In this document: piece by piece, positions 19,030 through 27,009 of the stretch
Position numbering within the stretch: the first letter of the stretch is position 1
How the letters are laid out: every line of letters starts with the position of its first letter
Source: CALAED01 sp937891035
Lineage (GTDB): Bacteria > Actinomycetota > Actinomycetes > Streptosporangiales > Streptosporangiaceae
Reading direction: 5' to 3'
Assembly: GCA_035642125.1 (NCBI GenBank)
Contig: DASQSZ010000045.1
Span: 1-44,419, forward strand
Length of the DNA: 44,419 nt
Notes under the pieces: generated by a model
The model's database searches: none
Seen by the model: the letters and a program-made list of their open reading frames with translations, nothing else
Told to the model about the DNA's origin: nothing
Program-made: the position numbers and the translations under genes

Positions 19030-22000
19030 GCATCTCGCCGACGAGCCGCTTCGCCGCGCTCAGCTCCGCCGAGCGAGTGCGGCTGCTGCGCCGCCTCGTC
19101 GAGACCGGCCGGCTCGACGCGATCCCGGACATCGTGCCGCCGCGCGATCCATCAGAGCCGGTACGGCTGAGTCCCGCCCAACGGGACCTGTGGGTCTACC
19201 AGTCGCTTTATCCCGGTAACGCGTCGCTCAACCTGTGCTCCGCCTACCACTTCGACGGCCCGGTCGATCCCGCCGACCTGGAAACGGCGTTAACGATCGT
19301 CCGGGACCACCACGACGTCCTCCGCACCCGGATCCACGGGCCCGGGCGACACGGCCCGCACGACGCGGCAGACCCTTATGACCTGGGCGTGGATTTCCCG
19401 CCCGCGGGGCGCTTCACGCTCGATCGCCTGGACCTGCGCGGCGCATGGGCAGCGTTGCGGGAGGTGTTGGAGGAATTCGGCCGCCGGCCCTTCGACCTCA
19501 GCCGGGATCAGCTCGTTCGCGGCATGTTCGTCAGGGTGGACGACGAGCGTTCGACGCTGGTGCTTGCGGTGCACCACATCGTCAGCGACTGGTGGTCCTC
19601 CGACGTGCTGCACGCCGAGTTCACCGCGATCTACCGGGCGGTCCGCGACGGGCTGGCATCACCGCTGAGTCGCCCCGCGATCCAGTACGCCGATTTCGCC
19701 GGCTTTCAGCGAGAGCTGGAAGCCGGCGGCGTCTTCGCTGCGCGGCTCGGCTTTTGGCGCGACTATCTGCCCTCTTCGCCTCGGCCACTGACCATCGGCC
19801 CGCTGACGGGCACGACCGGCGATGCCGCGTTCGACATCGTCCAAGTCCCGTTCCACATCGACGCGGCGACCGAGACGGCCGTCCGTGCCTTCGCCCGCGC
19901 ACGCGGCGCGAGCGTGTACGGGGTCGTGTTCACCGCGTTCGCGGTGTTCGCGCACCGGCTGACCGGCGAGGACGACCTCGTCATCGGCACTCCGCTCGCC
20001 AACCGGTCGGCCCGTGGCCTGGACCGCGTGATCGGATATGTCATGAACGTAGCGCCGGTCCGCTGGCGAATCGGCCGCGACACCGGCTTCGGGGAACTGC
20101 TCGGCCGCTTCACCTCCGAGTTTCCCGGCATCATGGCGAGCGCCGACGTGCCGGTGGGACGAATCGTCGGGGCTCTCGACCCGGTGCGGGTGGCCGGTCG
20201 CTCTCCCCTCTTCCAGTGGGTCTTCATGTACCTGCCCCACCAGCCGAGCGAGCGGGCGCTGCGGGAGCTCGTCGAGCCGGAACGGATCCACACCGGCGGC
20301 GAATACGACCTGATCGGCGTCATCCAGGACGGGGACGACGGGTTCGATGCGAGCCTGGACATCCGTACTGACGTGTACTCGCCCGAAGTGGTGCGGGCCT
20401 GGGCCGATGCCTTCGTCACGCTGCTCACCGCGCTCATCGCCGATCCGGACGCGCCGGTCAGCCAGGCCACCTTGTCGCCGCCTGCCACCGAATCAGACCG
20501 GCTGCCCGGCACCGACGACGACACCGCCGCCGATCTTCCGGTGGAGGGCATCGCCGATCCGGTCGTCCGGCAGGCCGCCACGACGCCCGACGCGATCGCC
20601 GTGGAATCCGCCGAGCTGACCTTGACCTACGCGGAGCTGATCGAGCGGGCCGACGGGGTGGCCGACCTGCTGCGCCGATGCGGGGTCAGGGAGGAACGGG
20701 TGGTGGCGCTGGCGCTCGGTCGCTCGGTCACGATGGTCGTTGCGGTGCTCGCCGTTCAGCGGCTCGGCGCCGCCTACCTGCCCATCGATCCAGATCATCC
20801 GGCCGACCAGGTCGCGTCCGTGCTGCGCGACGCCGCCCCCGTGCTCCTCGTCGTCGACGCGGCGACCGGGGACAAGGTGCCGGAGACCGGGATCAGCCGC
20901 CTGATGCTGACCGAGCGTCATCTCCGCCCAAGCCGCTATCGCCCGAACGGTCAAGGTCACCACCATCAGGTAGACGTTCATCCGGCGTCGGCGGCCTACC
21001 TCCGCTACGCCTCCGACGCCACCGGCCGCCCCATGGGGCTCGTGTTCGGTTACGCGGGCCTGGCCGGCCTCACCGAGGACTTCGTCCGCCGCTTCGAGCT
21101 GGATAGCACCAGTCGCGTCCCGCAACTCGCCGCACCCGGCGACGACAGCTGGGTCGCCGAAGTATGCATGGCCTTCGGAGCCGGTGGCACGCTGGTCGTC
21201 CCGCCCGTTGCCCTCCGCGCGGGAACGGAGCTTGGCGCGTTCTTGCGTGACCGGCAGGCAACCTGCGTGCTGATACCGCCGCCCGTCTTGGCGACCGTTC
21301 CGACCGGCGACTACCCCCGGCTGCGGACGGTGTGCACCATGGCGGACGAATGCCCGCCAGAGCTGGTGGCGGCATGGAGCACGGGCGGGCGGCGGTTCTT
21401 CACCGCGCACCGGACATCGGGGGACATTGGCGCAGCGACGGTGAGCGAACCACCGACCGAGCCAAGGCCGCCGCGCACCGGCGGCACACCGCCGGATGGG
21501 GGAGACGACGCCCCGCCCATCGGCCGTCCGATCAGCGACAAGCGAGCCTACGTCCTCGACGCGGGCTTGCGTCCGGTGCCTGTGGGGGTGCCGGGAGAGC
21601 TGTACGTCGCCGGCGCCGGCCTCGCCCGCGGCTACCTGAACCGGCCCGGCCTGACGGCCGAACGGTTCGTCGCCGACCCGCACGCGCCCGGTGATCGCAT
21701 GTATCGCACCGGCCATCTGGTCCGGTGGCGTCCAGACGGCCGGCTTGGCTTCCTCGGCCGCACGGACGAACAGATACGGGTGCGCGGCATCTGGATCGAC
21801 CCCGGTGAGATCGAAGCCGTACTGGCCGCGCACCCCCTGGTCGCGCGCGCGGCCGTGATCATGCGGGCGGGCCGGCTCGTCGGTTATGTCGTCCCATCAG
21901 CGGGAGCCGGCTCAGCGGACGTACGAGCCGAGGAGTTGCTCGCCCACGCCACGGCCGCGCTACCCGCGCCCATGGCGCCGAACACGTTGGTCCTGCTGAA

Positions 22001-23693
22001 AGAACTACCGACCACCTCTCAAGGCGGGCTCGACCGGGCCGCGCTGCCCGACCCGCCCGCCGGGCGGCCGGCGTCGCCGCGGCCACCGGCGACCCGGCGG
22101 GAGGCGACGCTGTGCTCGCTCCTCGCTGAGCTGCTCGACCTGCCCGGCGTCGGGCCGGACGACGATTTCTTCGCGCTCGGCGGGGACAGCATCGTCGCCG
22201 TCCAGCTCGTCATCCGGGCGCGGACCCAACGCATCGAGCTCACCAGCCGCGAGGTGCTCGCCGGCCGGACCCCGGCCCGGCTGGCGGCCATGGCCCGCGA
22301 CGTCGCCCACAAGCAGCTCCCGGATGCGGCGGTCGGGCGGTTCCCGGCCACTCCGAACATGCGCTGGTGGCTGACGCACGGCGGTCCGCTGGAGGCGTTC
22401 GTGCAGTCCATGCTGCTGCCGGTGCCCGCCGGCCTGGACCTGGCCCGTATCTCCGCGGCGCTGCGGACCCTGCAGGGCCGGCACGAAGCGCTGCGGATGC
22501 GCCTATCGCGTCGGTCCGGCCACGATTGGGAGCTGGAGATCCCCGCGCCGGACCCGGCGGCCGCCGTCGATGTCGTCCGAGTGGACGCCGCCGCGATGAG
22601 CGACGCCGCGCAGCGCGCGGCGGCACGGCGCGCGGCCGACCGTGCTCGGCTCGACCCGGAGTCCGGCCGCATGCTCAGCGCGGTGTGGTTCGACACCGGC
22701 CGTGCGGGCCGGCTGCTGGTGACCGCCCATCACCTGGCGGTCGATGGAGCATCGTGGCACCTGCTGCGGTCCGAGTTGGCCGCGCTCCTCCGCGGCGCGG
22801 AAATCCACGACCATTACGGCGCCTCGTTCCCGCGGTGGGCGCGTTGGCAGGCCGAAGAGGCGGTCCGTCCGCACCGAGTGGCGACCGAGCTTCCCTTGTG
22901 GGAGCGAGAGCTCACCGGCGAGGACGCCCGGCTGGTCCCGCGGGCGCGCCCCGGTGGACGCCGCGCCACCATCACCTTGACGCTTCCGCCGGAACTGACC
23001 GAGCCGGTACTCCTCGCCGCCCCCACGGCCTTCGGGTGCGGTCCCGCCGACCTCCTGCTGACCGCGCTGGCCGAAGCCGCCGTCCGCTGGCGCGGCCTGG
23101 GCGCCGATGTGCTCGTGGCCATCGAGGGAGATGGTCGGGGCAGCCCGCCGGCGGAGATGGACGTGGCCGGCACGGTCGGCTGGCTGACCACGCTGTACCC
23201 GGTGCGGCTGACGGCCACCGGGGAGATGTTCTGGCTGCCGGGCCACGGGGCCGAGATCGACACCGCGATCAAGCGCACGGCTGAGCAGCTGCGCGCCGTC
23301 CCGCAGGAAGGGCTGGGTTACGGGCTGCTGCGCTACCTGAACCCGGCCACCGCACCGAGACTCGCCGGCCTGCCCGGGCCCGATCTTTGGTTCAACTATG
23401 CCGGGCGGCAGCTCGACTCCGGTGGCGTCGAGCTGTTCGCCATGACGGCCGACGCGACACCGATGATGTATCCCCTTGAGCTCGACGCGCTGACCGAGAT
23501 CCGTTCGGACGGCGCGCATCTGGTGGCGAACTGGTCGTTTGCGGAGACCGTCGCGGAACAGCACGTGCGCACGCTGGCCGGGCTCTGGTTCGAGGCCCTG
23601 ACCGTCATCGCCGCCCACGTCGATGCGGCGGCCGACCATGATCGCGGCTCGGCCGCCGCCGGGCTTGCCCCCGTCGAGCCGCGGGAGCTGTGA
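19026..23693 (+). CDS. NRPS 2, C-A(dead)-T-E module
   Basis: The start is ATG 19026, overlapping the monooxygenase stop (ATGA), with AAGGGA upstream; an earlier in-frame start would lie inside the previous gene. The product has 1555 residues. The C domain has HHIVSDW at about residue 183 (glycine replaced by Trp). The A domain is degenerate at every catalytic core: the YTSGSTGxPKG loop reads YASDATGRPMG (about 660), the YGPTE motif is lost (FTAHRTSGD), TGD reads TGH, and the A10 lysine is lost (SQGGLDR, about 998). The T domain is intact (LGGDSIV, about 1050). The E domain has HHLAVDG (about 1235) and EGDGRG where EGHGRE is usual. The T domain must therefore be loaded by another A domain, or receive nothing. 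The module would set a D-configured residue if charged. Confidence 0.93.
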   Translation: MSISPTSRFAALSSAERVRLLRRLVETGRLDAIPDIVPPRDPSEPVRLSPAQRDLWVYQSLYPGNASLNLCSAYHFDGPVDPADLETALTIVRDHHDVLRTRIHGPGRHGPHDAADPYDLGVDFPPAGRFTLDRLDLRGAWAALREVLEEFGRRPFDLSRDQLVRGMFVRVDDERSTLVLAVHHIVSDWWSSDVLHAEFTAIYRAVRDGLASPLSRPAIQYADFAGFQRELEAGGVFAARLGFWRDYLPSSPRPLTIGPLTGTTGDAAFDIVQVPFHIDAATETAVRAFARARGASVYGVVFTAFAVFAHRLTGEDDLVIGTPLANRSARGLDRVIGYVMNVAPVRWRIGRDTGFGELLGRFTSEFPGIMASADVPVGRIVGALDPVRVAGRSPLFQWVFMYLPHQPSERALRELVEPERIHTGGEYDLIGVIQDGDDGFDASLDIRTDVYSPEVVRAWADAFVTLLTALIADPDAPVSQATLSPPATESDRLPGTDDDTAADLPVEGIADPVVRQAATTPDAIAVESAELTLTYAELIERADGVADLLRRCGVREERVVALALGRSVTMVVAVLAVQRLGAAYLPIDPDHPADQVASVLRDAAPVLLVVDAATGDKVPETGISRLMLTERHLRPSRYRPNGQGHHHQVDVHPASAAYLRYASDATGRPMGLVFGYAGLAGLTEDFVRRFELDSTSRVPQLAAPGDDSWVAEVCMAFGAGGTLVVPPVALRAGTELGAFLRDRQATCVLIPPPVLATVPTGDYPRLRTVCTMADECPPELVAAWSTGGRRFFTAHRTSGDIGAATVSEPPTEPRPPRTGGTPPDGGDDAPPIGRPISDKRAYVLDAGLRPVPVGVPGELYVAGAGLARGYLNRPGLTAERFVADPHAPGDRMYRTGHLVRWRPDGRLGFLGRTDEQIRVRGIWIDPGEIEAVLAAHPLVARAAVIMRAGRLVGYVVPSAGAGSADVRAEELLAHATAALPAPMAPNTLVLLKELPTTSQGGLDRAALPDPPAGRPASPRPPATRREATLCSLLAELLDLPGVGPDDDFFALGGDSIVAVQLVIRARTQRIELTSREVLAGRTPARLAAMARDVAHKQLPDAAVGRFPATPNMRWWLTHGGPLEAFVQSMLLPVPAGLDLARISAALRTLQGRHEALRMRLSRRSGHDWELEIPAPDPAAAVDVVRVDAAAMSDAAQRAAARRAADRARLDPESGRMLSAVWFDTGRAGRLLVTAHHLAVDGASWHLLRSELAALLRGAEIHDHYGASFPRWARWQAEEAVRPHRVATELPLWERELTGEDARLVPRARPGGRRATITLTLPPELTEPVLLAAPTAFGCGPADLLLTALAEAAVRWRGLGADVLVAIEGDGRGSPPAEMDVAGTVGWLTTLYPVRLTATGEMFWLPGHGAEIDTAIKRTAEQLRAVPQEGLGYGLLRYLNPATAPRLAGLPGPDLWFNYAGRQLDSGGVELFAMTADATPMMYPLELDALTEIRSDGAHLVANWSFAETVAEQHVRTLAGLWFEALTVIAAHVDAAADHDRGSAAAGLAPVEPREL

Positions 23694-23697
23694 CCGA

Positions 23698-26600
23698 ATG
23701 GACACCCGCGAGTTCCCGGTCTCACCCGTACAGGCCAGGCTTTTGGTCCTGGACCGGATGCGTCCGGGCAGCGCCCACTACAACGAGCCGGTCGCCTTCG
23801 CGGTGCACGGCCCGTTCGACGTCGCGGCCTTCCAGGCGAGCCTGGACACGCTCGTCGCGCGCCACGACGCCCTGCGAACGGTGTTTCGCCCCGGCGGCGA
23901 CGGATACCGGCAGGTGATCGTCGACCGGACGACCGTGCGGGGGCCCGCGGCGGGGTACCTGCGGGTGGAGCGGGACGTCCCGGCGGCCGGTGTGGACGAG
24001 CTCATCCGCGCCGAAGCGGCCAGGCCGTTCGACGTGGAGCGCGGGCCGTTGCTGCGATGCGTGGTCTACGCGGTCACCGATGGCAGCCATCGCGTTCAGC
24101 TCACCGTCCACCACCTGGTGTGCGACGGCTGGTCGATGAAGCTGCTGCTGGACGAGCTGGCGGCCGGATACCGGGCGGCTCGCCAGGGGTTGCCGTACAC
24201 GCCGGACCCGGTGCCGATCCAGTATCCGGACTACGCCGCCGACCAGGTTCACCGCCTCGCCTCCGGCGCGTACGCGGAATCCATCGCGTATTGGGCGGAT
24301 TCGCTGCGCGGTGCGCCGCAGTTGCTCGCCCTCCCGGGGGACCTGCCGCGGCCCGCTGTCCAGACCTCCGCCGGCGCAGTCGAGACCGTCGTCCTGCCCG
24401 CCGCCACGCACGACAGGTTGATCCAGACCGCCCGGCGGTACGGCGTCACGCCGTTCATGACCGCCTTCGCCTCGTTCGCCGTCTTCCTCGGCCGGATCTG
24501 CGGCCAGCGTGACCTCATCGTGGGATTCCCCGTCTCCGGCCGCGAAGATCCGGACCTGCACGGCATGGTCGGCATGCTGACCAATACGCTGCCGATGCGG
24601 GTCGACCTGTCCGGGGAACCGACCTTCGCCGACGTGCTCGCTCAAGTACGTGACCGGCTGCTGGCCTCCTGGCCGTACCAAGACGCGCCGCTCGAAGGCA
24701 TCGTCGATGCGGTCAAGGCGGAGCGGGCGCTGAGCCACGATCCGCTGGTTCAGGCGATGTTCTCCTACGACCCCACGCCGATCACGCTCGACCTTGCCGG
24801 GGTCCGTACCGAGCGGGTCGCCTTGCTGGTCGACGCGGCCAAGTTCGACCTGGTGCTGTACCTGGAGGGGTGGAGAGATGAGCTGATCGCGCAGTTCGGC
24901 TATCGCACCGACTTGCTCGCCACGATGACCGTGCGGCACTGGGCGCGAGCGTTCCGGACCCTGCTGAACGGCCTGCTCGACCGCCCGGACGTGCCGGTCG
25001 CCGCCATTGACCTGCTGCCGCCGGGCGCCGGGCCGATGATTGTCCACGGCGCCGAAAACGCCGCGCCGGACCGGCTGGTGCCCGACCTGATCGCCGAGCG
25101 GGCCGCGGAACGACCCGGCGCGACGGCGATCGTGTCCGGCGATGCCGTCCTCACCTATGGCGAGCTGATCGGCCGCGCCGACCGGCTCGCCGCCCGCCTG
25201 CGCCAGGCCGGTGTCGGGGCCGAGGTGCCCGTTGGCCTGTGCCTGCCGCGGTCCACCTCGATGGCGGTGGCCGTGCTCGCCGTGCTGCGGGCCGGTGGCG
25301 CGTACGTTCCGCTGGACCCGGCCGACCCGGCCGCGCGGCTGACCTTCATGATCTCCAATGCGGCAGTCCGGTTGCTGATCTCAGACCGGCCGAGAGACCT
25401 CGGCGTCCCGGTGGCCATCCTCACCCCGGCGGACCCCGATCCGGCCGTGCCGGAGCTTCGGCTTCCCGGCGACCCGGGCCCGCCGCGCCCCCCGAGAAAG
25501 GCCGGCCTGGGGAACGCCGCCTACATCATGTACACCTCCGGTTCCACGGGAACCCCGAAGGGCGTCGTGATCGACCACCGGGCGCTGACCAACCTGGCCA
25601 CCGCCGTGCGCGCGGGGTTCGGGGTCACGGCAGCGGACCGGGTGCTCCAGTACGGCCCCGTCGGTTTCGATGTGACCGTCTCCGATATGTTCTTCGCCTT
25701 CGCGGCCGGCGCCGAGCTGCATCTCGTGGGCGAGCAAGAGCGGCTCGGGGATGAGCTGTCCGCCCGGCTCCGCGATTCGCATATCACCTACGTGCTCTTG
25801 CCGCCGCCGGCGGCGATGTCGCTGCCCCACCCGCCGGGCGCGCTGCCGGACCTGCGCACCCTCGCGGTCGGCGGCGAGCCGTGCCCGGCGAACCTGGCCG
25901 AACGGTGGACGGCCCCCGGCCGCCACGTGGTGAACGCCTACGGCCCCACCGAGACCACGGTCATCGCCACCGCCGCAGAACTACGCGCCGGAGGGCCCGT
26001 GGCGATCGGCCGTCCGGTGGCGGGGCTGCGCGCCTATGTCCTGGACGAGCGGCTGCGGCCGGTGCCCGTCGGCGTGACGGGAGAGATCCACCTCGCGGGC
26101 GCCGGCCTCGCCCGCGGATACGCCGGCCGGCCCGGGTTGACGGCCGAGCGATTCATCGCCGACCCGTTCGGCCCACCGGGCGCTCGCATGTACCGCACCG
26201 GAGACCTCGGCCGGCGCGGCGCCGACGGCACACTGGGCTACCTCGGCCGGGCCGACTCCCAGGTGAAGGTCAGGGGTTTTCGGATCGAGTTGGGCGAGAT
26301 CGAGACGGTCTTGGCCGCGCATCCCGCGGTGGCGGTGGCGGCCGCGGCGGTCCGGGGACACGCGGCGGACCGGCAGCTGGTGGCCTACGTTGTCCCGGCG
26401 GCGCCCGCCGATCCCGACACCGCACCGGGCGCCGCGGAGCTGCGAGCCTGGCTCGGCGAACGGCTGCCCCGCTACATGATTCCGGACCATGTGGTCGTCC
26501 TGGCAGAGCTGCCCGTTGGCCGGTCGGGGAAGGTCGACCGGGCCAGGCTGCCGGCCCCGTCGACCGCCCGTCCGGAGCTGGGCCGGCCGTACGTTCCGCC

Positions 26601-27009
26601 GACAACCCCCGCTGAGCGGCGAGTCGCCGCCGTCTGGGCCGACGTCCTCGGCCTCGACCGAATCGGGGTGCACGACAATTTCTTCGACCTCGGCGGTACC
26701 TCGACCCGGGTGCTCACCGTGCTGGCCGCGCTGCGCGGACGCCCGGACGACGACGGCGACGGCGACGGCGACGGCGACCTCACCTTGATCGATCTGTTCC
26801 GGTCGCCCACCATCGCGGCGCTCGCGGCTCGGCTCGACGGCTCGACGGCCGGTGCCGGTGCCGGCGCCGACGCCGACGCCGACGTGGGCACTGGCTCCGG
26901 CAACGAGTCCGATGAGCCCGACGAGCCCGACGAGCCGCCGCTAAATCGCCGGGACCGGCGCGAAACGGTCATGGCCCGGCGGCGAGCACGGAGAGGCGGT
27001 GCGCGATGA
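23698..27009 (+). CDS. NRPS 3, C-A-T module
   Basis: This 1103-residue protein starts at ATG 23698, four bases after the NRPS 2 stop, with GGGAG upstream. The C domain has HHLVCDGWS (about residue 137). The A domain is intact: YTSGSTGTPKG (about 611), YGPTETT, YRTGDLG and SGKVDR (about 943). Its pocket read by eye is about DVSLAGAVI, suggesting a hydrophobic or aromatic substrate with low certainty. The carrier domain has LGGTS (about 998), with the phosphopantetheine serine present. The C-terminus is a low-complexity acidic stretch (DGDGDGD, GAGADADAD, DEPDEPDEP) followed by a basic tail (about RRDRRETVMARRRARRG), perhaps a docking region for the next protein. The stop overlaps the PKS start as ATGA. 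Confidence 0.93.
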   Translation: MDTREFPVSPVQARLLVLDRMRPGSAHYNEPVAFAVHGPFDVAAFQASLDTLVARHDALRTVFRPGGDGYRQVIVDRTTVRGPAAGYLRVERDVPAAGVDELIRAEAARPFDVERGPLLRCVVYAVTDGSHRVQLTVHHLVCDGWSMKLLLDELAAGYRAARQGLPYTPDPVPIQYPDYAADQVHRLASGAYAESIAYWADSLRGAPQLLALPGDLPRPAVQTSAGAVETVVLPAATHDRLIQTARRYGVTPFMTAFASFAVFLGRICGQRDLIVGFPVSGREDPDLHGMVGMLTNTLPMRVDLSGEPTFADVLAQVRDRLLASWPYQDAPLEGIVDAVKAERALSHDPLVQAMFSYDPTPITLDLAGVRTERVALLVDAAKFDLVLYLEGWRDELIAQFGYRTDLLATMTVRHWARAFRTLLNGLLDRPDVPVAAIDLLPPGAGPMIVHGAENAAPDRLVPDLIAERAAERPGATAIVSGDAVLTYGELIGRADRLAARLRQAGVGAEVPVGLCLPRSTSMAVAVLAVLRAGGAYVPLDPADPAARLTFMISNAAVRLLISDRPRDLGVPVAILTPADPDPAVPELRLPGDPGPPRPPRKAGLGNAAYIMYTSGSTGTPKGVVIDHRALTNLATAVRAGFGVTAADRVLQYGPVGFDVTVSDMFFAFAAGAELHLVGEQERLGDELSARLRDSHITYVLLPPPAAMSLPHPPGALPDLRTLAVGGEPCPANLAERWTAPGRHVVNAYGPTETTVIATAAELRAGGPVAIGRPVAGLRAYVLDERLRPVPVGVTGEIHLAGAGLARGYAGRPGLTAERFIADPFGPPGARMYRTGDLGRRGADGTLGYLGRADSQVKVRGFRIELGEIETVLAAHPAVAVAAAAVRGHAADRQLVAYVVPAAPADPDTAPGAAELRAWLGERLPRYMIPDHVVVLAELPVGRSGKVDRARLPAPSTARPELGRPYVPPTTPAERRVAAVWADVLGLDRIGVHDNFFDLGGTSTRVLTVLAALRGRPDDDGDGDGDGDLTLIDLFRSPTIAALAARLDGSTAGAGAGADADADVGTGSGNESDEPDEPDEPPLNRRDRRETVMARRRARRGGAR
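26746..26937 (+). repeat. Low-complexity hexamer/nonamer repeats in the NRPS 3 tail
   Basis: Three short tandem tracts lie close together: GGCGAC units at 26746-26778, GCC-GGT/GAC units at about 26848-26882, and GACGAGCCC units at 26911-26937. The first falls inside the carrier domain, between the helix after LGGTS and the helix LTLIDLFRSP, where a loop of variable length is tolerated. Confidence 0.85.
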
